A program made the position numbers and the translations under genes. The notes below the pieces were generated by a model that searched no databases, was not told where the DNA came from, and saw nothing but the letters and a program-made list of their open reading frames with translations. A stretch of 64,000 nucleotides of DNA from positions 682,001 through 746,000 of the forward strand of contig JAFDXK010000001.1 in NCBI GenBank assembly GCA_018267965.1, in the 5' to 3' direction. Each line of letters opens with the position of its first letter. Position 1 is the stretch's first letter. This document shows, piece after piece, positions 1 through 8,784 of this stretch. Origin of the DNA: Bacteroidota bacterium (GTDB lineage: Bacteria; Bacteroidota; Bacteroidia; Chitinophagales; Chitinophagaceae).

Positions 1-54
1 TGCACGGTTTTTCTAAATTTGTGCGAATTTATAAAAACTTTCGTTCCCTTCTGC

Positions 55-1131
55 GTGAGTCGTATAAAGAAAATAGCATTATATCAGTTTCGTAACTACA
101 ATTCGGGCCAATTTGAGTTCGATTTGCCCGTTACATGCATCACCGGTGCCAATGGTACAGGCAAAACCAACCTCTTAGATGCTATATATTATTTATGTTA
201 TACGAAGAGCTATTTTACCAGCTCTCAGCAAAATATAGCCCAAAACGGAAAGGAAGGATTCAGGGTGGAAGGTGTTTTTATTGAAAATGATAAGAACGAG
301 AGCATTGCCTGTAAATGGTTGCAAGGCAAAAAAGAGATAAGTGCCGACGGGGTAGAATATGAAAAACCTACCGACCATATAGGCAAATATGCTGCTGTAA
401 TGATTGCGCCGGATGATATGGAGCTAATAAATGATGGCAGCGAATTGAGGCGTAAATGGGTAGATAGTATACTTGGCCAGGTAGACAGAAACTATTTGGA
501 ATGCCTGATGCGCTACCAACGAATTTTACTACAACGTAATGCCTGGCTGAAACATCAAGCTACGAATCCATCTACTAACAGCGACGAACTTGATTTTTAT
601 AATCAGCAGATGGTGCAGGATGGTAGTTATATACATGATAAACGAAAGGATTTCATAGCTGCATTTTTGCCATTACTACAGGAGTTTTATAAGCAATTAT
701 CGGGCGGCAAAGAACAAGTGCATATCGGGTACGAGAGTGATTTGTTGCAAAAAACGTTTAAAGACCTTTTGAAAGACAGTCTGCAGCACGACCTGCGAAT
801 GCAACGCACATTAAAGGGCATACACAAAGACGATTTTGCTTTTGTGCTGAATGACACTCCCATAAAAAGTTTCGGCTCACAGGGACAGAAAAAAAGCCTG
901 CTCTTCGCCCTCAAACTAGCACAATACACTTACCTCTCTATGCAGTTAGGGCATTTGCCCATACTGTTGCTGGATGATGTGTTTGAAAAGCTAGACCAGC
1001 AACGCATGGAAGCTCTTCTGCGTATTATTCGCGCAGAGAATTTTGGACAGGTGGTGTTGACCGATACACATGCAGAGCGAGTGGTTAGTGCGTTTGGAAA
1101 CGGAGCAGATATAGGTATGATTGAATTGTAA
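55..1131 (+). CDS. recF: DNA replication and repair protein RecF
   Basis: RecF is an SMC-like ATPase that binds gapped DNA and, with RecO and RecR, helps load RecA in recombinational repair. The N-terminal KIALYQFRNY matches the family opening; Walker A GANGTGKT lies at residues 31-38, the signature region SFGSQGQKK near 272 and Walker B ILLLDD near 303, all in normal order. Length, 358 residues, is typical. I chose the GTG at 55 because a TTG at 19 would add 12 residues that families lack; no Shine-Dalgarno helps decide. It stands first in the window, 56 bases before a receptor gene on the same strand. Confidence 0.95.
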   Translation: MSRIKKIALYQFRNYNSGQFEFDLPVTCITGANGTGKTNLLDAIYYLCYTKSYFTSSQQNIAQNGKEGFRVEGVFIENDKNESIACKWLQGKKEISADGVEYEKPTDHIGKYAAVMIAPDDMELINDGSELRRKWVDSILGQVDRNYLECLMRYQRILLQRNAWLKHQATNPSTNSDELDFYNQQMVQDGSYIHDKRKDFIAAFLPLLQEFYKQLSGGKEQVHIGYESDLLQKTFKDLLKDSLQHDLRMQRTLKGIHKDDFAFVLNDTPIKSFGSQGQKKSLLFALKLAQYTYLSMQLGHLPILLLDDVFEKLDQQRMEALLRIIRAENFGQVVLTDTHAERVVSAFGNGADIGMIEL

Positions 1132-1187
1132 AGAATTTTGCAATTCGTTAAGAAGCGAATACCTACTTTTAGTTCTACCAACTTTTT

Positions 1188-3584
1188 ATGCGCCTCACCC
1201 CACTGCTGTTTTTCTTTTTGTGTTATTGTAATGCCTATTCCCAAACCAATATACATGGCAGTGTAGTAGATGCCAGCGGAAATGCTTTACAATTTGCAGA
1301 AGTGGCATTGCGTAGCTTGCCTGATAGCGTTGTAATAAAAGGCGATATAACTGATAGTGCCGGTAATTTTCAAATCAACATTAATAAACTTCATACATCG
1401 CTTTTGGAAGTGCAGTCGTCGGGCTATGAAAGGAAATGGCTGATGATTACCGATACTATTTCCGGTGTTGTCAAAGTAAATATTCAACTAAAAGAAAATG
1501 CACATCAACTAAAAGCAGTGGCTGTGACTACGGCTAAACCATTGCTGGAGCGCAAAGCAGACAGGATGATATTTAATGTAGCCAGTAGTATATCATCTGT
1601 TGGTTCTGACGCCTACGAATTACTGAAGAAAGCACCCGGAGTGCGTGTAAATAATGCAGGTAGCGTAAGTATAATAGGCAAGAGCACAGTGGGTATAATG
1701 ATAAATGATAAGGTTCAATACGTTACAGGCACAGAGCTTGAAGCGTTATTGCGTTCTCTTTCGGCGGATAATATAGATAAGATAGAAGTGATTACAACAC
1801 CACCTGCACGCTATGACGCAGAAGGCAATGCCGGGTTAATAAACATAGTAACTAAGAAATCCGGCAAAAATGGTTTTAATGGTAATGTTACACTAAACTA
1901 TCAGCAACGCACTTATGGCAGTGAACGGCTTGTTGAAAATCTGAATTACAGGCAGGGCAAACTGAATATATACAGCACAGGTGCTACTACCAATTTTGCT
2001 ATGCAGTCTACCCAGAAGACAACCATACCTTATGCAACACAAAGAGAAGAGCAGCAGATGGACCAGCATAATACACCGTTTTATAATCGTTATGAGTTAG
2101 GCGCAGATTACAGCATCAATGATAAGAACATCATTGGAATGTTGCTTACACTGGGCAGTACTGACAGGACAACACAGCAATATTATAAAGCCCCAACCCT
2201 TAATGAAGCAACAGGAGCATTGGACTCAACATTGTATAACATTGCAGACGAGGGCGAAAAGGTATTTAGAAAGGTGCTGAACCTGAACTACGAATGGAAG
2301 ATTGATACCACTGGTAAGAAACTAAATATAGATGTTGACTATTATACACGCCCCGAAAAGAATACCCGCAATTATCACAGTCAAACAGTACTACCGGATG
2401 GTACACCAACAAATGTCCCTTTTTATACAAAAAGCTATGGCATACAGAAGGTCGATATAGCATCTGTGAAAGCAGACCTCACTTTGCCTACAGAAATTGC
2501 AGATTTCACTTTTGGTGCGAAAGTGTCCACCATACATACTTATAGCGATAATAACTTTACTTACCTGCAATCAGGGGTTTATGTAAATGATACCAACAGG
2601 TCTAATAGTTTTGATTATCGGGAGAATACACAAGCTGCATACTTAAGTGTAGCAAAAGAATGGAATAAATGGGAAGCTCAGGTTGGGCTACGTGCTGAGA
2701 ATACACAGACCAAAGGGATTTCTTATACTATTTCACAAACCAATACCAACAATTACTTCCAACTATTTCCAACTGCGTACTTGCAATACAGCCCTAACGA
2801 GGATAATGTAATTAATATCAACTACGCAAGGCGTATCGGACGTCCTGATTATAGTGACATGAACCCTTTTCGTACCTATAGTACAGGCGGCTCTTACGAA
2901 ACAGGTAATCCTTTTTTACAACCGTCATTTTATCATGAGGTAGAACTGAGTTATACTCTGAAGTCAAAGTATACACTCTCTGCAATGGGAGGTATGGCAA
3001 CTACTATTCCTTCAAGGGTTTCATTTATTGATGCATCAAGAAATACCTTTTATTACACTAAAGTAAATGCGGGCACTTTATATAATATCGGAGCATCTGC
3101 CACTATGGTGCTTAATCCGTTTAAGTGGTGGGAGAGCAATACCGAGATAGGCTGTTTTTATGGCAAGATAAAATCAACCTATTACAGTGCAACGCCGTCG
3201 GTCAACGGGATATTTTCAGGAGCTTTTGAAACGAGTAATACATTTACGCTGAACAGAGCTAAGACATTGTTATTTGAACTTGCATTTGAATATAATTCTC
3301 GTCAGCAAGATGAATTTGATATTCAACGACGATACTATATACTAGGGGCAGGGGCTAAAGCATTATTTTTTGATAAACAACTGGTTCTGGGTATTAATGG
3401 AGCCGATATACTACGTTCTGAAAAGTATTATTTTACCAATATCTACAATGGTGTAATTGAAGATAACTACTTCGATAACCGCTGCCAGACTATATCCCTG
3501 ACGTGGAAGTTTGGCAATAATAAAATAAAGGCAAAGCGCGAGCGGGAAACCGGCAGTGAAGAGACAAAGAGGGCAGGGCAATAA
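1188..3584 (+). CDS. TonB-dependent-type outer membrane beta-barrel receptor
   Basis: A 798-residue outer-membrane protein. A signal peptide (about residues 1-19, ending AYSQ) is followed by a carboxypeptidase-regulatory-like beta-sandwich (about 22-105), a plug-like domain (about 115-220, with KAPGVRVNNAGSVSIIGK and VITTPPARYDAEGNAGLINI), then a long aromatic-rich barrel with alternating strands to the C-terminus. This is the receptor class with an OMP_b-brl_3 type barrel; the substrate cannot be told from sequence. The very end carries an extra charged tail rich in Lys, Glu and Arg, so it does not finish with the usual terminal aromatic residue. No SusD partner lies next to it. Confidence 0.85.
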   Translation: MRLTPLLFFFLCYCNAYSQTNIHGSVVDASGNALQFAEVALRSLPDSVVIKGDITDSAGNFQININKLHTSLLEVQSSGYERKWLMITDTISGVVKVNIQLKENAHQLKAVAVTTAKPLLERKADRMIFNVASSISSVGSDAYELLKKAPGVRVNNAGSVSIIGKSTVGIMINDKVQYVTGTELEALLRSLSADNIDKIEVITTPPARYDAEGNAGLINIVTKKSGKNGFNGNVTLNYQQRTYGSERLVENLNYRQGKLNIYSTGATTNFAMQSTQKTTIPYATQREEQQMDQHNTPFYNRYELGADYSINDKNIIGMLLTLGSTDRTTQQYYKAPTLNEATGALDSTLYNIADEGEKVFRKVLNLNYEWKIDTTGKKLNIDVDYYTRPEKNTRNYHSQTVLPDGTPTNVPFYTKSYGIQKVDIASVKADLTLPTEIADFTFGAKVSTIHTYSDNNFTYLQSGVYVNDTNRSNSFDYRENTQAAYLSVAKEWNKWEAQVGLRAENTQTKGISYTISQTNTNNYFQLFPTAYLQYSPNEDNVININYARRIGRPDYSDMNPFRTYSTGGSYETGNPFLQPSFYHEVELSYTLKSKYTLSAMGGMATTIPSRVSFIDASRNTFYYTKVNAGTLYNIGASATMVLNPFKWWESNTEIGCFYGKIKSTYYSATPSVNGIFSGAFETSNTFTLNRAKTLLFELAFEYNSRQQDEFDIQRRYYILGAGAKALFFDKQLVLGINGADILRSEKYYFTNIYNGVIEDNYFDNRCQTISLTWKFGNNKIKAKRERETGSEETKRAGQ

Positions 3585-3667
3585 ATTATCTATTTTTGTT
3601 ATAAATGTTGCTCGTAAAGGGTTCTCAGATAATCATTATTTCACTTCAAAAACACCCCTCCTTTCCT

Positions 3668-3675
3668 TACCTTTG
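3668..3675 (+). promoter_or_regulatory. Bacteroidota -7 promoter box, citrate synthase
   Basis: TACCTTTG matches TAnnTTTG and lies 43 bases before the citrate synthase ATG. No exact TTTG is seen at the -33 position. The leader holds a small hairpin (AACGG, loop of 5, CCGTT, 3689-3703). Confidence 0.55.
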
Positions 3676-3718
3676 TGGGCGTTAAAAAAACGGTATTGCC
3701 GTTAATGCATTATATTTT

Positions 3719-5038
3719 ATGGGTTACGTTAAAGATAAATTCAAACAGGTAGCTGACGAACAAGCGAAAGAAATTAAAAACCTGATTGCTGAACACGGTG
3801 AAATGGTACTTGATAAAGTTACCATCGCTCAGGCATACCAGGGTATGCGTGGCATTCCGGGTCTGATAACTGAAACATCATTATTGGATTCAAATGAAGG
3901 CATCCGTTTTCGTGGATATTCTATCCCCGAATTGCGTGAGAAATTACCACACGCACCGGGTGGTAGTGAGCCAATGCCCGAAGGTTTGTTTTACCTGATG
4001 CTTACAGGTGAAGTGCCTAACCAGGAAAATGCAGAACACATTTCTGCAACATGGGCGCGTCGTTCACACGTTCCGAACCACGTATTTGCATCTATCGAAG
4101 CGTTACCTGTTTCTACGCACCCGATGACACAATTCTGTATTGCTGTATTAGCATTGCAAACAGAATCAAAATTCGCAAAAGCATACGAAGAAGGTATCAG
4201 CAAAAAAGAATACTGGGATTATGTGTATGAAGATACAATGACACTGATAGCACGTCTTCCTCGTGTTGCAGCATATATCTATCGTCGTAAGTACAAAGAT
4301 GGCGAACACATTCAGCCTGATGGCATGCTCGACTGGAGTGCCAACTTCGCTCACATGTTAGGTTATGACAATGATAGCTTCAAAGAACTGATGCGTTTAT
4401 ACCTGACTATACATGCTGACCACGAAGGTGGTAACGTATCTGCTCACGCTACGCACCTTGTAGGTTCTGCGTTAAGCGACCCTTATTTGTCTTTTACAGC
4501 CGGTATGACAGGCCTTGCTGGCCCTTTGCACGGTTTGGCTAATCAGGAAGTGATTCGCTGGATAGAAGAATTGCAAGAGAACTTAGGCACATTGGAACCA
4601 AGCAAAGAACAAATAGCTCAATACATTAAGGATACATTATTGGCAGGTAAAGTAGTGCCGGGTTATGGACACGCTGTATTGCGTAAGACAGACCCGCGTT
4701 TCACCGCACAGATGGAGTTTGCAAAAACACATTGCCCTGATGACCCTACTGTAAAAACAGTTTGGAATGTGTATGAAGTAGCGCCACCAATTTTGGAAGG
4801 TACAGGTAAGATCAAAAACCCATGGCCTAACGTAGATGCACATTCAGGTGCGTTATTGAAACACTATGGTTTGGTAGAAGAAGATTTCTATACCGTACTG
4901 TTTGGCGTGAGCCGTGCATTGGGTGTGCTGGCCAGCCTTTGCTGGGATAGGGCTTTAGGTTTTGCTATCGAGCGTCCTAAGTCTATGACAACAGAGTGGG
5001 TACAAAAGTTTATTGCTAAAAATCAGGCAACTGCTTAA
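3719..5038 (+). CDS. Citrate synthase, eukaryotic (mitochondrial) type
   Basis: Condenses oxaloacetate and acetyl-CoA to citrate, the entry step of the TCA cycle, in the cytosol. The 439-residue protein follows the mitochondrial pattern rather than the usual bacterial Glt[21 protein letters not shown] (232-251) and [14 protein letters not shown] (265-278). Catalytic residues corresponding to the pig heart His274, His320 and Asp375 are visible as His271, His318 (VPGYGHAV) and Asp373 (NVDAHSG). It is followed by its own terminator, so it is probably monocistronic. Codon use here is strongly biased toward a small set, as expected of a highly expressed gene. Eukaryote-type citrate synthases are known in some Bacteroidota. 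Confidence 0.93.
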   Translation: MGYVKDKFKQVADEQAKEIKNLIAEHGEMVLDKVTIAQAYQGMRGIPGLITETSLLDSNEGIRFRGYSIPELREKLPHAPGGSEPMPEGLFYLMLTGEVPNQENAEHISATWARRSHVPNHVFASIEALPVSTHPMTQFCIAVLALQTESKFAKAYEEGISKKEYWDYVYEDTMTLIARLPRVAAYIYRRKYKDGEHIQPDGMLDWSANFAHMLGYDNDSFKELMRLYLTIHADHEGGNVSAHATHLVGSALSDPYLSFTAGMTGLAGPLHGLANQEVIRWIEELQENLGTLEPSKEQIAQYIKDTLLAGKVVPGYGHAVLRKTDPRFTAQMEFAKTHCPDDPTVKTVWNVYEVAPPILEGTGKIKNPWPNVDAHSGALLKHYGLVEEDFYTVLFGVSRALGVLASLCWDRALGFAIERPKSMTTEWVQKFIAKNQATA

Positions 5039-5071
5039 TAGAGCAAGGCATTAGTCGTAAAGAAATATTAT

Positions 5072-5108
5072 AAAGAGCATTCAGCAAAACTGTTTGCTCT
5101 TTCATTTT
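5072..5108 (+). terminator. Rho-independent terminator after citrate synthase
   Basis: AAAGAGCA (5072-5079) pairs with TGCTCTTT (5095-5102); the stem is extended by CAG/CTG inside the loop and followed by CATTTT. Confidence 0.7.
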
Positions 5109-5139
5109 AAAATCATTTAACCATTACAAAGTTCGAATC

Positions 5140-6117
5140 ATGAGTAATAAAGGTCCTGTTTCTCAATTTATACAACATCATTACCGTCACTTCAATGCTG
5201 CCGCATTGGTAGATGCTGCAAAAGGTTATGAAACCCATTTGCTGGAAGGCGGTAAAATGCTGGTATCTCTTGCAGGTGCTATGAGTACTGCCGAGTTGGG
5301 CATCTCATTGGCTGAAATGATACGCCAGGATAAAATAGCCATCATCAGTTGTACGGGTGCTAACCTGGAAGAAGATATCATGAACCTGGTAGCGCATACA
5401 CACTACAAGCGTGTGCCTAACTACCGCGACCTGAGCCCGAAGGAAGAATGGGAACTGCTGGAAGGTGGTTTCAACCGTGTAACAGATACTTGTATACCTG
5501 AAGAAGAAGCATTCCGCCGCATACAGCGCCACATCTACAAAATATGGAAAGATGCTGAAGATAAAGGCGAACGTTATTTCCCGCACGAGTATATGTACAA
5601 ACTCTTGTTGAGCGAAGTGATGAAGCCTGATTATGAGATAGACCCTAAGAATAGCTGGATGATTGCTGCTGCAGAAAAGAACCTACCTATTATAGTGCCG
5701 GGTTGGGAAGATAGTACCATGGGTAACATCTTTGCTTCTTACTGCATCAAAGGTGAATTGAAAGCAAGCACCATGAAGAGCGGTATTGAATACATGGTGT
5801 GGTTGAGTGATTGGTATCGTAAGAATAGTGGTGGTAAAGGTGTGGGCTTCTTCCAGATAGGTGGTGGTATAGCGGGCGACTTCCCGATATGCGTAGTGCC
5901 TATGATGTATCAAGACCTTGAATGGCATGATGTACCGTTCTGGAGCTATTTCTGTCAGATAAGTGATAGTACTACGTCTTATGGTTCATACAGTGGTGCG
6001 GTACCTAACGAGAAAATTACATGGGGTAAATTAGACATACATACACCTAAGTTTATTGTAGAAAGCGATGCTACCATTGTTGCACCGTTGATATTTGCTT
6101 ATTTGTTGGGCTGGTAA
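5140..6117 (+). CDS. Deoxyhypusine synthase-like protein
   Basis: A 325-residue member of the deoxyhypusine synthase family, NAD-dependent enzymes that transfer the aminobutyl group of spermidine. Family landmarks: SLAGAMSTAELGISLAEMI, an NAD-site SCTGANLEEDIMN, IIVPGWEDSTMGNIF, GFFQIGGGIAGDFP, and near the C-terminus TWGKL, whose lysine (about residue 297) aligns with the catalytic lysine of the human enzyme. The usual DGSDSGA stretch reads YGSYSGA here. Bacteria lack eIF5A, so modification of a protein as in eukaryotes is unlikely; bacterial relatives have been linked to polyamine synthesis such as homospermidine, and the true substrate here is open. Flanked by terminators, so probably transcribed alone. 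Confidence 0.85.
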   Translation: MSNKGPVSQFIQHHYRHFNAAALVDAAKGYETHLLEGGKMLVSLAGAMSTAELGISLAEMIRQDKIAIISCTGANLEEDIMNLVAHTHYKRVPNYRDLSPKEEWELLEGGFNRVTDTCIPEEEAFRRIQRHIYKIWKDAEDKGERYFPHEYMYKLLLSEVMKPDYEIDPKNSWMIAAAEKNLPIIVPGWEDSTMGNIFASYCIKGELKASTMKSGIEYMVWLSDWYRKNSGGKGVGFFQIGGGIAGDFPICVVPMMYQDLEWHDVPFWSYFCQISDSTTSYGSYSGAVPNEKITWGKLDIHTPKFIVESDATIVAPLIFAYLLGW

Positions 6118-6138
6118 TTCTTGCTCGGTTAAATATTG

Positions 6139-6173
6139 AGAAGCAGTAGCCATTGGTTACTGCTTCTTGTTTT
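6139..6173 (+). terminator. Terminator after the deoxyhypusine synthase-like gene
   Basis: A 13-bp stem with one G-T pair (6139-6151 with 6155-6167) closes a 3-base loop, then TGTTTT. Confidence 0.75.
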
Positions 6174-6289
6174 ATAGTAACTTTAATAGATGATGTATTT
6201 TCTTGTTTGGAATATACATGCACCGCGCGTTGTTTCATTTGTTTGGTTAATTGTCATGCTTGATACAGTTATTATAGGTGTTATAATGT

Positions 6290-6318
6290 AAAATAGGGTA
6301 GCTATTAGCCACCCTATT
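6290..6318 (-). terminator. Terminator of the Rossmann-like gene
   Basis: AATAGGGT (6292-6299) pairs with ACCCTATT (6311-6318); read on the minus strand it is followed by TTTTAC, 27 bases after the stop codon of the gene at 6345. Confidence 0.6.
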
Positions 6319-6344
6319 AACACTTGACCGGGTCCACTTTGTTA

Positions 6345-6929
6345 TTACCTGTTATGTCTGCTAGAATGTTCCAAATTTATATGCATATGCTTTGTCGATA
6401 CCTGATTCAATAAATTAATCCTTTCACTTCCTCCCCAATCGACACATTTAGTAACGCCGACATCCATAAGGATGATTTTGGTGATTTTCTTACTTTTTTT
6501 ATCATCGCCCACCATCATGATTACTGCTTCATTCGATGGATAACATTTAACTACTTGATTAGAGCCGGTTATTGTTTTGATAGCTGTTAATGTGTCCTCG
6601 TATTTTTCTTCAGGGTTGTCCGTGTTAAAACAGCTGTAGTCTATCAAAATCTTATCTTTCACGTTGTCTGCCAGGTATGCTAATTCCCGAACATTTTTCA
6701 CATCAGATGATAGGATAATTATATCGGCTTGTTCAGCTGCGGTATGAATATCTGCTACGCTGATATTCTTGCTATACCCTATAAGATTTTTTGTGCTATC
6801 GTAATATTCTTCTTTAACACCTAATACCACTTTATAATTATTACCCGACAACATTAAAGCTAAATATTGGTTCTTGAAGCCATTACCAATAATTGCTATT
6901 GTTAATTGTGCCAGATTATTATTTTTCAT
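6345..6929 (-). CDS. Rossmann-fold NAD(P)-binding-like protein of unknown role
   Basis: The product (194 residues from the chosen ATG) begins with a beta-alpha-beta nucleotide-binding-like unit, LTIAIIGNGFKNQYLALMLS, followed by repeated hydrophobic strand patterns (DIIILSSDV, KILIDYSCF) as in F420-dependent NADP reductase and related oxidoreductases. The glycine motif is degenerate: GNGFKNQ instead of GxGxxG. The C-terminal domain expected of reductases is absent or very short, so it may be a divergent or decayed member. I prefer the ATG at 6929 to that at 6956 because a promoter-like GATATTTG overlaps the longer start. No functional partner is next to it. Confidence 0.6.
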   Translation of the reverse strand: MKNNNLAQLTIAIIGNGFKNQYLALMLSGNNYKVVLGVKEEYYDSTKNLIGYSKNISVADIHTAAEQADIIILSSDVKNVRELAYLADNVKDKILIDYSCFNTDNPEEKYEDTLTAIKTITGSNQVVKCYPSNEAVIMMVGDDKKSKKITKIILMDVGVTKCVDWGGSERINLLNQVSTKHMHINLEHSSRHNR

Positions 6930-7098
6930 CGAGATATATTGTGATGCAAATATCATTTTGTCATCAGCTCGGTTCGGTGATTAAAATCAAATGAGTTACT
7001 CTTTCATAATGATTCAAATCACCTCAAGTTTTATCAACTGAAAGCATTGTTTTCTGTTTTATTATTGTATTGTTATCTGAAGGGTTTCGTTTTGGCAC

Positions 7099-7121
7099 AA
7101 AAAAAACCGGCATACGCCGGT
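7099..7121 (-). terminator. Terminator of the OsmC gene
   Basis: ACCGGC/GCCGGT stem (7106-7111, 7116-7121) with a 4-base loop, followed on the minus strand by eight or more T. Confidence 0.85.
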
Positions 7122-7143
7122 CTGAGATATCATTTTCATATAG

Positions 7144-7557
7144 TTATGAAAGCGAAGCATCCAGTGTAATCTCACAATTGTATGCTTTAGATACAGGACA
7201 ATTCGCTTTTGCGTCAGCAGCACATTCTGCAAATTTTTCAGCAGTAATGCCTGGTACTTTTGCTTTCGTTGTCAATGCACTTTTAGTGATAGCACCATTT
7301 TCAATAGTTACTGCACAGCTTGTTTCAATAGCATCGGGTGTGAAACCTGCAGCACCCAATACAAAAGACAATTTCATGCTGAAACAACCTGCGTGTGCGG
7401 CAGCCATTAGCTCTTCAGGAGTAGTTCCCGGTTCAGAGCCTTCAAAACGTGTTCTGAAAGAATAGTGTGCATTATTTAATACACCACTTTTAGTAGACAT
7501 GGTTCCTTTACCTTCTTTTCCTGAGCCGTTCCATACGGCAGTAGCATTGCTGGTCAT
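7144..7557 (-). CDS. OsmC family peroxiredoxin
   Basis: OsmC/Ohr proteins reduce organic hydroperoxides with two cysteines. The 137-residue product starts TSNATAVWNGSGKEGKG, and both redox cysteines are present: HAGCFSM in the first helix and NCPVSKA further on, with the partner Glu/Arg region FRTRFEGSEPGTTPEELMAA. The sequence pattern (CPVSKA) is of the OsmC rather than the Ohr branch. The start at 7557 is favoured over 7584 because a perfect TAnnTTTG box (7582-7589, minus) overlaps the longer start. Transcribed alone, with promoter and terminator both visible. Confidence 0.9.
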   Translation of the reverse strand: MTSNATAVWNGSGKEGKGTMSTKSGVLNNAHYSFRTRFEGSEPGTTPEELMAAAHAGCFSMKLSFVLGAAGFTPDAIETSCAVTIENGAITKSALTTKAKVPGITAEKFAECAADAKANCPVSKAYNCEITLDASLS

Positions 7558-7581
7558 AATGGATTTGTTTAAAATGAGCAT

Positions 7582-7589
7582 CAAAGATA
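7582..7589 (-). promoter_or_regulatory. -7 promoter box, OsmC gene
   Basis: TATCTTTG on the minus strand, 24 bases before the ATG at 7557; its position rules out the upstream in-frame ATG at 7584. Confidence 0.6.
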
Positions 7590-7650
7590 CAGTGCCGCAA
7601 CATCCCTAAGTATAAACTTTCTGTAAATACGTATAGATAAAAAAACTTAC

Positions 7651-7680
7651 TTTGATAACCATTTCCTTTAGCTATTTTTG
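7651..7680 (+). promoter_or_regulatory. Promoter of prs
   Basis: TTTG (7651-7654), 18 bases, then TATTTTTG (7673-7680). The box overlaps an in-frame TTG, which supports the ATG at 7705 as the true start. Confidence 0.7.
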
Positions 7681-7704
7681 CAGGGCATTTCCCAAAATTA
7701 TTTC

Positions 7705-8643
7705 ATGCAAAGCGCAAGTGTTAAGATATTCTCTGGTACAGGTTCAACTTACCTGGCCGAGCAAATAGCTAAGTCTTTTGGCAAAAGATTAGGTAGCCTC
7801 AGTATTCAAAAATTCAGTGATGGCGAATTCCAGCCTGTTTTTAATGAGTCTATTCGTGGCGATTATGTTTTTCTCGTACAGTCTACATCTGCACCGTCAG
7901 ACAACCTGATGGAATTGTTGATGATGATTGATGCTGCGCGCAGGGCTTCTGCAGGTTATATTACAGCTGTAATACCATATTACGGTTTTGCCCGCCAGGA
8001 CAGGAAAGATAAGCCCCGCGTGGCTATTGCATCCAAACTAATAGCAAACCTGCTGACAACTGCAGGCGCTAACAGGGTGATGACCATGGATTTACACGCG
8101 CCTCAAATACAAGGTTTTTTTGATATACCGGTGGATCACCTCGATTCATCAGCAATTTTTATCCCATATATCGAAAATCTTAAGATGGAAAACCTTATCT
8201 TTGCGTCCCCCGATGTGGGTAGTACCAACAGGGTGCGCGAAGTTGCCAAGTATTTTGGGTTGGATATGGTGATTTGTGACAAGCAACGTAAGCGTGCTAA
8301 TGAGGTAGCGGCCATGACGGTGATAGGTGATGTGACGGGTAGGCATGTAGTTCTTATTGACGATATATGTGATACAGCAGGTACACTTAGCAAATCGGCT
8401 GCGATATTGAAAGAAAAAGGAGCATTATCCGTTCGTGCTTTTTGTACGCACCCCGTATTAAGTGGCAAAGCATATGAAAACATTGAAAATTCTGAATTAG
8501 AAGAATTGGTTGTTTGTGATACCATACCGCTGAAAGGGCAATGTTCTAAAATAAAAGTGTTATCAACAGCTGAGCTTTTTGCTGTAGCTATTCGTAATAC
8601 GTTTGAGAACAAGTCTATTAGTTCTTTATTTGTGCATAAGTAA
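7705..8643 (+). CDS. prs: Ribose-phosphate pyrophosphokinase
   Basis: Makes PRPP from ribose 5-phosphate and ATP for purine, pyrimidine, NAD, His and Trp synthesis. 312 residues, the usual length. Visible landmarks: FSDGEFQPVFNESIRG, the ATP-loop region YYGFARQDRK, the metal/ribose signature DLHAPQIQGFFDIPVDHL, and the PRPP-binding loop VVLIDDICDTAGT. The conserved KRR-like catalytic lysine region is present as DKQRKR. Start chosen at 7705 from the promoter position. It is followed after 141 bases by the L25/CTC gene, an arrangement common in Bacteroidota. Confidence 0.96.
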   Translation: MQSASVKIFSGTGSTYLAEQIAKSFGKRLGSLSIQKFSDGEFQPVFNESIRGDYVFLVQSTSAPSDNLMELLMMIDAARRASAGYITAVIPYYGFARQDRKDKPRVAIASKLIANLLTTAGANRVMTMDLHAPQIQGFFDIPVDHLDSSAIFIPYIENLKMENLIFASPDVGSTNRVREVAKYFGLDMVICDKQRKRANEVAAMTVIGDVTGRHVVLIDDICDTAGTLSKSAAILKEKGALSVRAFCTHPVLSGKAYENIENSELEELVVCDTIPLKGQCSKIKVLSTAELFAVAIRNTFENKSISSLFVHK

Positions 8644-8784
8644 GCTCAGGCTTAATTATATATTGATTGTTTAAACAAAAAAACCTGTCCGGCTGCAATT
8701 GCCGAACAAAATTAGTTAACTACCATTTCAACGTCCGTATGTTTGACGGGTATTCGCACGGTGTTGAAATACAAAACGCTTAAA

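Noticed and set aside
1-54. Earlier TTG start for recF at position 19
   Set aside because: Adds residues (CEFIKTFVPFC) that do not fit the family start; GTG at 55 gives the usual N-terminus.
7070-7465. 131-residue open frame antisense to the OsmC gene
   Set aside because: Covers the OsmC terminator and coding region; composition mirrors the opposite strand.
8136-8612. 158-residue open frame antisense to prs
   Set aside because: Lies wholly within a strongly conserved gene on the other strand and reads as low-quality, Ser/Thr-rich sequence without motifs.
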